38,380 bases of DNA, taken from Flavobacteriaceae bacterium (GTDB lineage Bacteria > Bacteroidota > Bacteroidia > Flavobacteriales > Flavobacteriaceae). The notes under the pieces are model-generated. The model did no database searches and was not told where the DNA came from. It saw only the letters and a program-made list of their open reading frames with translations. The position numbers were made by a program, and so were the translations under genes. The stretch spans positions 28,598-66,977 of the forward strand of contig PBWA01000001.1 in the NCBI GenBank assembly GCA_002728855.1. Reading direction: 5' to 3'. Below, piece after piece: positions 32,501-38,380 of this stretch (positions within the stretch are counted from its first letter, which is position 1; every line of letters starts with the position of its first letter).

Positions 32501-35500
32501 AACCTAAATTATAGAATTAATAATGGGACAAGAGGAGTTTGGTACACAAACGAGCCTACCCAAAGCAGTTCAAGTTATAATCGCGCCACCTGGGAGGTAA
32601 GTTCAGTTAATAGTGGATATGCTGGCTTTCATGATGAACGTTATTTTGGCTGGGGTCATCCCTACGTTATCGAAGTAGATCACCTAACCACAAGTTTTGT
32701 TCATAATAGCATCACTTATGTTCACCTTGGGCAATATAATGGGCACTCCTATTTTAGATCTCCATCCACTAATTATAGTCATGACACGGCCAAAGCAAAC
32801 ACGGCAAGCACTGCTTCAGCGACCTTACTAGTAGTTAATGATTTAAAAGAGTGGGAATGGCTCAATACAACCATAAGACCTCAGTTATCAAGTTATTATA
32901 ATGGACATTGGTGGGTGGGACTTCAGCAAAATCATAGCGCATCAAATTATTCTAACCCAAGTGGTGGTTGGTATTGGATCGATGGGGATAATGGTGCACT
33001 AAGTACCCCTCTTGAAAACTCTGGATATGAAGTATTTACTGTTAGTGACACTACAATAAACCCTGGGGAGGTGGATTCCTTCACAACCTCATACACCATT
33101 ACTCAAAGTGATGTGGATAGCGGCTTTGTCATTAATACAGTATCTGCCACAGGAAGTAGTCCAGGAAGAACAAATGATGTTTCAGACATTAGTGATGATA
33201 ACGACGATGGTGATGGCAATACCACTGATGACCCGACGGTGGTCACCATCACCCCCTCCCCATCACTTGACGTAGTAAAAACAGCTACTGTCTCTGATGT
33301 TAACGGTAATTCAGAAAATGATACGGGAGACATTATTTATTATACCATTACAGTAACAAATACAGGAAATGTTACTCTCTCTGGGGTTACCGTATCGGAT
33401 ACCATAACCGATAATTTTGGTAATGATATTCAAGCTACTCTAAGCCCTGTGGTATTTGTCTCTGCAACACAAAGCTCAACGCAGGGAACACTAAAAGTTG
33501 GTGAGATGGCTACTTATGTAACCTCGGCGACCATTAGTTCAACCTCTGATGGGGCAGCATTTATAGCAAACAGCGTGGTAGTTTCAGCAACAACGCCTCA
33601 AGGGGCAGTTACCTCAGACACTAGTGATGACGGGGACGATAGCGATGGAAATACAGAAGATGACCCGACGGAGATTAATTTATCTCCTGATCCAAAAATA
33701 GCAGTAACAAAATCTGCATCTGTAACCACTGATAATGGCGATGGATTTCTTGGCCCTGGAGATACGATAACCTTTACTATAGCAATTTCAAATACAGGGA
33801 ACTTAGCGCTTACAAGCATTACTTTATCTGACACCCTGACCGATGGATCAGGAAATTCGTTAGCGCTTTCAACGGGACCAACTTTTGTTTCAGGGACTTT
33901 AAGCTCAACAGCAGGTTCAATAAAAGTTGGAGAGGAAATTTATTATACAGCTACCTACATAATCCAGCAAGGCGCTGCAGATTCTGGATCTGTTTCAAAT
34001 ACCGTTTTTGTTCTTGCCAGCTCTCCTGGATTTACCAATAACGTTTCTGATACTAGTGATGATCCAAATACACCAGCGGCAGATGATCCAACAGTGGTGA
34101 CTATTCCAACAGTTTCCTCAATTGACTTTGTTAAAGAACAGCAGGTTATTGATGTTGATGGCAGTGGAACAAATAATCTTGGAGATGTAATTCAATATAA
34201 ATTCAGCATCACAAACACAGGAAATAAAACCCTTAGTTCAATTACCATTACAGACACACTTTTAGATACTCTCTCCAATACTCTTACTCATTCAATTACA
34301 ACGGTTCGAGAGTCTACCAATTATGCGCAGTATTCAACTTTTTCTTCTGGGTGGAGCACTCATCAAATAAACTTTAATTCAGCAAATAACAACATGCCTG
34401 ATGGTATTGCGTATTATTTTCATTCATCCTCTGGAAGGAATGCATCTCAGCTCTCCAATATTGTGGCTGATGGGGCGAACTATCTAGATGACACTAATCC
34501 TTCAGTTGATGGAATAAATACTTCTAATAACGAGATAAGATCAAGAAGATATAGGGCCAGTGGAGCATCAGGACATGTTTATAGGAATTACACCTTTGAT
34601 CCAAACACAACTTATACTCTTTCGGTTTATGCGAAAGCTATTGAGGGAGAATCCGGAACATCATTTAAATTCATGTATCACGACGGCTTTAATATGGGGG
34701 GATTATCTGTTCAGGCAGTATATGATGCTTCTGTAAAATCTCCAAATCAGAGCCTATCGATGTTATGGAAAAGATATCAGATTGTATTTACCACCTCTTC
34801 CGGAGCAACTAACGGAAGGATTGGATTCACTGCTCCTCAAAATCCTTCAGGGGGAGCATATTTTTGGGGAATGCAGCTTGAGAAAGGAAATGGTGCAACG
34901 CCATATATTTATACTTATTCATCCGCTGTGACAAGGGCTCAGACTCTAGTTTCTGATTATGCTGATTCAATAGATGCTGCAGAGACAGTTACTCTTTATG
35001 GCTATTACAAGATTACTCAAGAGGTAATAGATGGAAATGGTGTGCTTAATAGCGCTACAGTAACTGCTGGAAGTCATAATGTTTCCGACACAAGTGATGA
35101 CGGAATTGATGGGGATGGAAACACAACAGATGACCTAACACAGACCTATACTGATTCAAATCCATCAATTGAAATTGAAAAGAAGGATCAGGTCACTGAC
35201 AATAACGGCAACGGCAAAACAGATATAGGCGACACAATAACCTATACAATAACAGTTTCAAACACTGGTGATACAACTCTTACAGGGCTTAACTTTATCG
35301 ACACATTTGTGTCATCACTTGGAGCGACACTTACCTACACCACTGCGCCGGGTAGAGTTACAACAAGTGCTGGTTCACCAATTGGAACCCTAAAAGTTGG
35401 TGAGCACGCTATTTATTCGGCTACCTTTAGCATCAATCAAACTGCATTCTCTTCAGTATTTGTTTCAAACAGCATTAAGGTCGTTGCAAACTCCAATGGA

Positions 35501-38380
35501 CAGACAGGAAATGTTTCCGATACAAGTGATGATGGAGATGATGGAGATGGAAATACCGTAGATGATCCCACCATCACACTTATGAGCGCTGAGGCAAAGG
35601 TGGAAGCCACTAAGACCTACGAGATAATCGATAATGGAGATGGTGAAACAAAGGCAGGAGATATTGTCAAATTCATTATAACTGTTGAAAATACTGGTAA
35701 TACAGCACTAAGCAGCATTACTCTTTTAGATGTATTAACTGATGGAGATGGCACTTCCCTAAGTCTGACCGACGGCCCCTATTTTGCTTCAGCTACCCAG
35801 AGTTCTACGCAAGGGAATCTGAAACTTGCTGAGATGGCAACTTATGTAGCTTTCTATACTGTTACACCAGCAGCTTATGCATCTAAGAGTGTTATAAACT
35901 ATGTTGATGTCACAGCTAGCAGCTCCTATGGAACGGATGATGTTACTGATCGAAGTGATGATGGAATCGATAATGATGGAAATACAGAGAATGATCCAAC
36001 AGTTGTTACCCTTGTTGCAGATGCATCAATCATGGCTACAAAAAGTGCTACTGTATTTGATGGGAATGGGGATGGAATTACCGGTGCGGGAGATACAATT
36101 AATTATGTAATTACTATAGAAAATACAGGGATCACAAATTTAGCGACAATCACACTAGTTGATACACTTACCGATGCAAATGGTGTAGTGCTTAGTTTGA
36201 CAAATGGACCTACCTATCAGGCAAATAGTTCAAGCATGGGCTCTGCCCAGGGGAGCCTTCAAGTGGGAGAAACAGCGAGATATACTGCATCATACATTAT
36301 AGCCTCGGATGCTGCTCTCACTGGAGAGATAAGAAATAGTGTTACAGTAACTGCAAGTAATACAGCTGATGGTTCATCAATTTCTGATGTTAGTGATGAT
36401 ACAGACGATACAGATGGAAATACACTAGATGATCCAACAGTTGTTGTCATTAATTTAGAACCGGAAATTGAAGTGAGTAAAACAAGTGTTGTTTCAGACA
36501 CTAACGGCAATGGAATAACAGATCTTAATGATATTATTATCTATACTATCACAGTATCTAACACTGGAAATATTGCTCTTAACTCAATCACCATAACAGA
36601 TACTTTAACCGATGCAAATTCAAATACGCTTACTCCAACAACTGGCCCATCTTTTGTCTCTGCCTCAAGTGGATCAAACAACACCACCCTTCTTGTCGGA
36701 GGTTCGTCTGTTTATAGCCTAACATTTATCATTGATCAGCAAACAGTCGATAGCGGAGGTGTTATCAATAGCGTGATGGTCTCCGGAGTAAGTTCACTAA
36801 CCTCTGCAGTTGTCAGTGATGTTAGTGATAATGGTGATGATTCTGATGGAAATACAACTGATGACAAAACAGTTGTTAGCATCACAGCAACTCCATCGAT
36901 AATAATCACAAAAACAGCATCGACAACTGATCTGAATTCAAATGGTGTTGTTGATCTAGGCGACCGAATCACTTATAGCATAACTGTTGAAAATAATGGG
37001 GATTTAACCCTTACTGATGTTTCTCTTGTTGACACGCTTACTGATGGCAATAGCGGTACACTTAGTTTAGATAGTGGACCAACATTTGTTTCAGCCACCA
37101 CAAGTTCAACTTCCAGCACCCTTCAAGTCAGTGGTGTTTCCACATACACTGCGATTTATACAATCAACCAACAGGCGGTTGATAGTGGAAGCGTTGTAAA
37201 TACAGTAAGAGTTACCTCTAGCAGTCCAGGTCAAAGCGGAAATGTATCAGATACAAGTGATGATCCTACCACTGCAGCGGCAAATGATCCAACAGTTGTT
37301 ACTTTAACTCAATCCTCCTCAATCGAGGTTTTAAAAACGGCTTCTGTAACTGACAATGGAGATGGAGCTAATGGAAAGGGAGATATTATTGAATATACAG
37401 TAACGATTCAAAATAAAGGGAATGTAACACTTTCAGGACTCACTGTAACAGATACACTTGTTGACGGAAATGGAAATAGTCTTTCACTAAGTAATGGATT
37501 GTATTTTTCAGGATCAAACCAAGGTTCAGCACAGGGAACTCTCAAGGTAAGTGAGACGGCAACCTATATTGGATTTTACATCATTGAGCAGCAAGCCGTT
37601 GATAGTGGAAATGTTTCAAACGTTGCAACAGCTATTGCCAGTAGCCCAGGAGAGAGTAATAATGTCTCAGACACAAGTGATGATCCAACCACTGCAGCGG
37701 CTAATGATCCAACGGTGACAACCATTACAGGATCACCATCGATAGAGGTAACTAAAACAGCTACTGTTAATGACACTAACTCTAATGGAAAGAATGATCA
37801 AGGAGATATTATTACCTATTCAATAAAAGTTGAAAACAAAGGAAATCTCACACTCACCGGATTAACCATTAGTGATACACTAACCGATGGTAATGGAGGA
37901 TCTCTTAGCTTAACAACTGGCCCTTCAGTAGAAGGCTTGGGAGGATCTTTGGGATCTGCACCTGGAACAATGAAACCAGGTGAGATCCAATCTTATACTG
38001 CTTTGTATGTAATATCAGCACAGACTGCAAGCACCCCAAGTGTTATCAATAGTGCTTTGGCTATTGCAAGTAGCCCAGGACAGAGCAACAACGTATCTGA
38101 CACCAGTGACAATGGCAATGATGTTGACGGTAATACAGAAGATGATCCAACAGTGGTGATTATCTCACCAAACCCATCAATTGAAGCAACTAAAACAGCT
38201 ACTGTTTCTGATGTAAATTCCAACGGGGTCAATGATCCTGGAGATATTATAACCTATACAATAGTCGTTGTCAATACAGGGAATGTTACTCTAACGGGAA
38301 TATCACTTGCAGATACCATGACAGATAATAATGACAACGCTCTTAGTCTTGACAGTGGCCCAACATTTGTTTCATCAAGT
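23546..38380 (+). CDS. Giant multidomain surface adhesin, 3' end outside the window
   Basis: The frame is open from the ATG at 23546 to the right edge, 4945 codons, with no stop; spot checks at 25319, 28499, 31799, 34139 and 38339 stay in frame. Residues 1-31 form a signal peptide (QLIGIMLLMFSSFSVLYS). Then come 24 full and one partial DUF11/DUF7507-like repeats of about 143 residues. Each begins with a pattern like VTKTATVTDNGDG....GD.I.YTITV.NTGN and ends with SDTSDDGxDxDGNTxDDP. TSP3 Asp-rich repeats and a jelly-roll domain divide the array at about 1628-2000, and extra lectin-like domains are inserted in repeats 12, 13, 14 and 17. Acidic loops suggest calcium binding. Family knowledge suggests export by the type IX system and a C-terminal sorting domain beyond the window; neither is visible. 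G+C content looks higher than that of the neighbours. Confidence 0.93.
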   Translation, partial: MISKGYIKYFSLRQLIGIMLLMFSSFSVLYSQQPEIEVTVFSDLTDTDGNNVVSATDLTLFTIRVKNTGNISLNNISLTPSFTGINAAPLSLSSTITFVSADASSASGSLAVGETATYIVSYTFDATSIGYGGILMNFNALASSPGQTNNVSDTSDDGSDIDGNTSNDPNVITAGDAIASMDAIKSFQNHNDLDSDGVMSVGDQIIYIIKITNDGYQTLNLITPDDTLEDGGGRPLAYTAPFTPPGPIFQNSDQGSMVDSGIGNGTTSGTLLVGETIQYIGRYTLDQQSIDSGILENCLDVTARVLSTNALVTDRADDNDDTDGNTTNDCAETELTQIKTIEVTKIAVVNDVNNNGSNDVGDIINYTITVANLGNITISSITFVENFKDGNGNSLSLTSGPTYVSANYSGSATSTARTLLVGEIETYNATYQISAAAANSGAVSNSLTVIANSPGQSNNVSDTSDDGINDDGNTADDPTETNVSITKSLDVTKRATVVDNGDGEIGAGDIIRYDITVRNSGQIEIYNISLTDNLVNGNGASLNYDNNLIQNISVSNPLPAGGVNTHVASYTIKASDVETALISNSLTATGSSPGNTNDVSDVSDDGIDNDGNTTDDSTITALTVQTGLDVVKIGTLIDNGDGLPGVGDTTSWTITVENLGNITVNSLTLSDTFKNGANTVLSLDSGPTFVSASMGSSSGTLRAGEIATYTATYTVDGADVSSTKVVNSVIANGVGVDSGSTAVSDRSDDGDDFDGNTSNDDTEVYLNYQGKLNVIKTVNVTRADPAKTQVGDVAFYTITVENTGNVSLTSIALVDQLSGAAGQILNLDSGPTFQSSTEGTPAGGLLVGEIATYTATFTVNQAAVDYGGFNNAVTASGRDPANTLITDESDDGNNSNGFNNPTPVPIPPEPGIVATKISTFTDNDSSTTLSLGDQINYTITISNTGNVTLGQAGAPSGTFVLSDTFLSLSGTNTPSLSTGPNFSSATAGSPFGIIKPGEAAIFTATYIVTQAIVNAGGVSNQVSVTAVTPNGSYVSDISDDGISADGELFDDPTVDGIVAVPGISITKSQTIADDGDSVNDAGDNITYTITITNTGNVDLSSVVVSDSLIGLAAGTNVTLTNSLTFVSATKGSNSDVLLVGEAATYTAGYLVNQAAVDENGVRNTAFVTAVAPAGAGSTTTVSDTSNSVDFAITADPSIDVTKTATVTDNNGDGETGLGDTIVYTITITNTGVQTLKGFNLTDTLTDAKGNALSLTTSLSTSDPENLSPGQSKTYSATYVISQSALDNGGVKNSLLVVASNLNATKFTDDVSDDGDDTDGNTTDDTTDVLITASPSLEVTKTYVNNDADGNSLISVGDTLTYTITVQNTGNITLRSIYLNDTFTDFDSNTVTPTIVPPDWVSSSAGSIEGQLISDETATYTTSYTIKAADVASGGIKNTVTAISYHYPEGNPVILTQDVSDDGDDTDGNTVDDPTLAYIGELPAMEVTKTASITDNGASGISVGDVVHFFISVENTGPDILNNLSFVDTLKDARNKIKALTTSVTFVSGTTSSTSSTIQIGGTVTFTTTFNIDQESIDSGGLYNTITFEANSARNPVPAEKDVKDISDDGLTGAGDTGKDPTFVLLGIDTDNDGKPDTTDIDDDNDGILDRDEKCLTYVLDGESFESYWKPGGPVLPSENKNSQWPTSITAPPFSSVNGDGEVWNSAFVNGVDWTPQQGTYFIELLQNAVGSNNRQFWDESTIGSGTFDRIVVEQEVYPSSTYSITFYHKDGGRQTASHGDGASTLVQIQSLQTNWQIDQLTETPSEWTAQTVTFTTDENTTSIAILFSPYAPGVDVSIQLDGILMGSVTPCIADIDGDGVPNGIDLDSDNDGIFDVIESGNEALDTNGDGRIDVNDAGFLDADNNGAHDTTESNTLKDSDSDGNIDAFELDSDGDGCFDVNEAGFTDPNGDGILGPNPVTQNASGTVTSGSDGYTTPQDLDLDGDLDYRDAAYDVGCSNPKVEAEKTVQIIDTNLDGLTNLGDELVYTITITNTGNINLKLDVEDLLKDEDGGLIQKVDLTFSDVNTTTTFTATTNLAKRSNNVQYSTSPWQITTNSNYISQWTSSDYPAAGVPYYYNAAISGAATNEVDLPEGFQTTSGNFGDNGSSSQADAPHNYTYYTRMRSHSSDPNNTYELSWMYQIINNGQNLKPNTSYTVSVYARTHSTNYISSDGSETDRRWKLVFHTGNTSDTTKEWETSNNAHGTNYSDERYNWEMAEKSDWLFMTDTKWKRYSFTITTGETPGVGRVGIRPPHNANHGAAFWGFQVEENPTPTRLTYTYDTFFTPTASVSGTFDPRVTYLPPGGVVSYTASFTINQAAMDGGDFVSNVASVTGIFTTPSGITGTVTTVSDDPTTPADDDPTKTDLDNESGIEVTKTFTTTDQNGNGLKDVGDIINYTVAIENKGQTSLGSFTLTDIFHRSDGTTQTLQVNKEVEGPTNLLTYSGYFYPGAYGWNYADSNRTWWYNQYPPGVEYYYQDGTVSWSYVSSTFPNRGYGITTSNWDSRTRMMYAYANQEYGIFYRDYNFEPNTTYTFSIYAKATNSTMASRPFYLAVWDGSQGAYQTGSSGSWTSTHTIKTDELYLIDGTYRRYKITFTTSAGAGSNGRIIVRPPIYNNWSAIYGLAQLEKGAAATTWIYTYNNTVKAASKYLGSPAPFTNWNSSYPSNNSNYDWVYLHSSNRQWYTTNSNQRFIVEVEDQLVNTLSCSGCPSFAFIGQYEGNSYFYNSNGSTYTWDQAQSYAQQAGGHLWVPDTQGEHDYVVDPAQNLPGNNFWIGMRHNPADSNYNVDWYPVYGPNQGIDHSTAIIAKPTIEPGEKVELSVDYTITQQDLNAGSVSNTIHVLAASHGVSDTSDDGDDTDGNTTDDFTETILDTQRLIEVSKTASITDNGDGVIGLGDVIVYTIAVTNTGNTTISSYTFIDTLTDGNSNTLSLNTSITYLKTEKGGVNLNYRINNGTRGVWYTNEPTQSSSSYNRATWEVSSVNSGYAGFHDERYFGWGHPYVIEVDHLTTSFVHNSITYVHLGQYNGHSYFRSPSTNYSHDTAKANTASTASATLLVVNDLKEWEWLNTTIRPQLSSYYNGHWWVGLQQNHSASNYSNPSGGWYWIDGDNGALSTPLENSGYEVFTVSDTTINPGEVDSFTTSYTITQSDVDSGFVINTVSATGSSPGRTNDVSDISDDNDDGDGNTTDDPTVVTITPSPSLDVVKTATVSDVNGNSENDTGDIIYYTITVTNTGNVTLSGVTVSDTITDNFGNDIQATLSPVVFVSATQSSTQGTLKVGEMATYVTSATISSTSDGAAFIANSVVVSATTPQGAVTSDTSDDGDDSDGNTEDDPTEINLSPDPKIAVTKSASVTTDNGDGFLGPGDTITFTIAISNTGNLALTSITLSDTLTDGSGNSLALSTGPTFVSGTLSSTAGSIKVGEEIYYTATYIIQQGAADSGSVSNTVFVLASSPGFTNNVSDTSDDPNTPAADDPTVVTIPTVSSIDFVKEQQVIDVDGSGTNNLGDVIQYKFSITNTGNKTLSSITITDTLLDTLSNTLTHSITTVRESTNYAQYSTFSSGWSTHQINFNSANNNMPDGIAYYFHSSSGRNASQLSNIVADGANYLDDTNPSVDGINTSNNEIRSRRYRASGASGHVYRNYTFDPNTTYTLSVYAKAIEGESGTSFKFMYHDGFNMGGLSVQAVYDASVKSPNQSLSMLWKRYQIVFTTSSGATNGRIGFTAPQNPSGGAYFWGMQLEKGNGATPYIYTYSSAVTRAQTLVSDYADSIDAAETVTLYGYYKITQEVIDGNGVLNSATVTAGSHNVSDTSDDGIDGDGNTTDDLTQTYTDSNPSIEIEKKDQVTDNNGNGKTDIGDTITYTITVSNTGDTTLTGLNFIDTFVSSLGATLTYTTAPGRVTTSAGSPIGTLKVGEHAIYSATFSINQTAFSSVFVSNSIKVVANSNGQTGNVSDTSDDGDDGDGNTVDDPTITLMSAEAKVEATKTYEIIDNGDGETKAGDIVKFIITVENTGNTALSSITLLDVLTDGDGTSLSLTDGPYFASATQSSTQGNLKLAEMATYVAFYTVTPAAYASKSVINYVDVTASSSYGTDDVTDRSDDGIDNDGNTENDPTVVTLVADASIMATKSATVFDGNGDGITGAGDTINYVITIENTGITNLATITLVDTLTDANGVVLSLTNGPTYQANSSSMGSAQGSLQVGETARYTASYIIASDAALTGEIRNSVTVTASNTADGSSISDVSDDTDDTDGNTLDDPTVVVINLEPEIEVSKTSVVSDTNGNGITDLNDIIIYTITVSNTGNIALNSITITDTLTDANSNTLTPTTGPSFVSASSGSNNTTLLVGGSSVYSLTFIIDQQTVDSGGVINSVMVSGVSSLTSAVVSDVSDNGDDSDGNTTDDKTVVSITATPSIIITKTASTTDLNSNGVVDLGDRITYSITVENNGDLTLTDVSLVDTLTDGNSGTLSLDSGPTFVSATTSSTSSTLQVSGVSTYTAIYTINQQAVDSGSVVNTVRVTSSSPGQSGNVSDTSDDPTTAAANDPTVVTLTQSSSIEVLKTASVTDNGDGANGKGDIIEYTVTIQNKGNVTLSGLTVTDTLVDGNGNSLSLSNGLYFSGSNQGSAQGTLKVSETATYIGFYIIEQQAVDSGNVSNVATAIASSPGESNNVSDTSDDPTTAAANDPTVTTITGSPSIEVTKTATVNDTNSNGKNDQGDIITYSIKVENKGNLTLTGLTISDTLTDGNGGSLSLTTGPSVEGLGGSLGSAPGTMKPGEIQSYTALYVISAQTASTPSVINSALAIASSPGQSNNVSDTSDNGNDVDGNTEDDPTVVIISPNPSIEATKTATVSDVNSNGVNDPGDIITYTIVVVNTGNVTLTGISLADTMTDNNDNALSLDSGPTFVSSS
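23645..28426 (+). repeat. Adhesin repeats R1-R11 (DUF11/DUF7507-like)
   Basis: Repeat starts, taken at the 'xxVTK' strand, are near 23645, 24075, 24566, 25010, 25427, 25861, 26277, 26730, 27136, 27551 and 27994, a period of about 430 bp. R1 and R2 are the most diverged. R6 and R8 have degenerate linkers (TDESDDGNNSNG and SDTSNSVDF) where other repeats have the acidic DGNT motif. R11 ends in DTDNDGKPD and leads directly into TSP3 repeats. Confidence 0.85.
28427..29548 (+). repeat. Thrombospondin type 3 repeats flanking a jelly-roll domain in the adhesin
   Basis: A first acidic block (DTDNDGKPDTTDIDDDNDGI, 28427-28502) is followed by a roughly 190-residue domain running from CLTYVLDGESFESYW to GSVTPC (28503-29098). 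It has aromatic-rich strands such as STYSITFYHKDGG and resembles carbohydrate-binding or DUF642-like jelly rolls. A second block, DIDGDGVPNGIDLDSDNDGI onward to DLDGDLDYRDAAYDVGC (29099-29542), contains about eight Asp-x-Asp/Asn-x-Asp-Gly motifs. TSP3 repeats bind calcium and form stiff rods. Confidence 0.8.
29765..30515 (+). other. Carbohydrate-binding-like domain inserted in repeat R12
   Basis: About 250 residues between the strand ending TTTTFTATTNLA and the resumption at YDTFFTPTASVSGTF. The core has LKPNTSYTVSVYAR, KWKRYSFTITTGE, GRVGIRPP and AAFWGFQVEE, shared with the inserts in R13 and R17. The pattern suits a beta-sandwich carbohydrate-binding or phage-tail-type module. Edges are approximate. 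Confidence 0.6.
30960..31605 (+). other. Carbohydrate-binding-like domain inserted in repeat R13
   Basis: About 215 residues, rich in Tyr and Trp (WWYNQYPPGVEYYYQDGTV). It shares FEPNTTYTFSIYAKA, YRRYKITFTTSAG, GRIIVRPP and YGLAQLEKG with the R12 and R17 inserts. It is followed directly by a C-type-lectin-like insert in the same repeat. Edges are approximate. Confidence 0.6.
31610..32070 (+). other. C-type-lectin-like insert in R13 with halves in reversed order
   Basis: The first part (31610-31756) looks like the C-terminal half of a lectin domain: FTNWNSSYPSNNSNYDWVYL, then RFIVEVED. The second part (31790-32070) looks like the N-terminal half: IGQYEGNSYFYNS, TWDQAQSYAQQAGGHLWVPD and FWIGMRHN, the last being the WIGL motif. 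CSGC lies between the halves. Edges are approximate. Confidence 0.55.
32480..33030 (+). other. C-type-lectin-like insert in R14 with halves in reversed order
   Basis: The part at 32480-32683 (YTNEPTQSSSSYNRATWEVS, then GHPYVIEVD) resembles a lectin C-terminal half. The part at 32700-33030 (LGQYNGHSYF, then HWWVGLQQN, then GGWYWIDGDNG) resembles the N-terminal half. The order is the same as in R13 although the sequences have diverged. Edges are approximate. Confidence 0.5.
34315..34930 (+). other. Carbohydrate-binding-like domain inserted in repeat R17
   Basis: About 205 residues with FDPNTTYTLSVYAKA, LWKRYQIVFTTSSGATNGRI and YFWGMQLEKG, the same core as the inserts in R12 and R13. The repeat resumes at SDYADSIDAAETVTLYGYYK. 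Edges are approximate. Confidence 0.6.

Larger units (their letters stand above)
29549..38380 (+). repeat. Adhesin repeats R12-R25 (DUF11/DUF7507-like), R25 cut by the window edge
   Basis: Repeat starts are near 29549, 30778, 32290, 33268, 33698, 34120, 35166, 35599, 36029, 36469, 36899, 37321, 37742 and 38180. R12, R13, R14 and R17 are longer because of inserted domains; the others are 420-440 bp. R22 and R23 end in the same variant linker SDTSDDPTTAAANDPTV. That linker is also near-identical in DNA, which suggests a recent duplication or gene conversion. Confidence 0.88.

Noticed and set aside
24838-38232. Many antisense open frames of 60-90 codons along the giant adhesin gene
   Set aside because: They recur at the same place in each repeat, are rich in Ser, Val and Pro, and mirror the sense codons for Ser, Asp and Gly. 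They are shadows of the repeat, not genes.

Overview
The window looks like a chromosome segment of a Bacteroidota bacterium, most likely a marine Flavobacteriia-type organism. It is AT-rich, many exported proteins carry lipoprotein signals, several starts are preceded by the Bacteroidota -7 element TAnnTTTG, and Shine-Dalgarno sequences are poor. The gene families also fit: HTTM, imelysin, DUF4856, HmuY, a FecA-like TonB receptor, and a giant repeat adhesin of the kind usually exported by the type IX secretion system.

Layout. (1) 1-1196, minus: the end of a myo-inositol catabolic cluster, iolE and the 5' part of iolB, which runs off the left edge. (2) 1293-7909, minus: an iron-acquisition operon in the order DUF4856 lipoprotein, imelysin-like lipoprotein, HTTM membrane protein, FecA-like TonB-dependent receptor, DCC (DUF393) thiol-redox protein. 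(3) 8037-11944, plus: a ferric-iron ABC transporter (binding protein, fused permease, ATPase) and an unrecognised eight-cysteine small protein. Operons 2 and 3 diverge from a 127-bp region with a 23-bp dyad resembling a Fur box. (4) 12067-13728: a small four-helix membrane protein, an Lgt-family protein and a small glycine/alanine-rich membrane protein. (5) 13883-16585, minus: a haem-uptake pair, TonB receptor (HmuR-like) followed by HmuY-like lipoprotein, with almost the same 23-bp dyad upstream. (6) 16676-22840: M28 aminopeptidase with PDZ domain, divergent TolB-like beta-propeller, a hairpin-rich intergenic region that could encode a small RNA, a type I sulfatase facing a shortened formylglycine-generating enzyme, an acyl-CoA thioesterase II and a SnoaL-like lipoprotein. 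(7) 23252-38380, plus: a stand-alone LuxR-type HTH protein directly upstream of a giant surface-protein gene of which at least 4945 codons are visible and which continues past the right edge.

Regions 2, 3 and 5 read as one iron/haem regulon: outer-membrane TonB receptors, surface or periplasmic lipoproteins, a helper membrane protein and an inner-membrane ferric ABC transporter, probably under one Fur-like repressor.

The giant gene is the most unusual object. It has 24 complete and one partial copy of a roughly 143-residue DUF11/DUF7507-like beta-sandwich repeat, each starting with an acidic Asp/Asn-Gly loop and ending with an acidic linker. A thrombospondin-type-3 plus jelly-roll block divides the array. 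Four repeats carry whole extra domains at about the same internal position: three carbohydrate-binding-like modules and two C-type-lectin-like modules. In both lectin-like modules the C-terminal half comes before the N-terminal half, as in a circular permutation. All family calls come from reading the sequence; no database search was possible.
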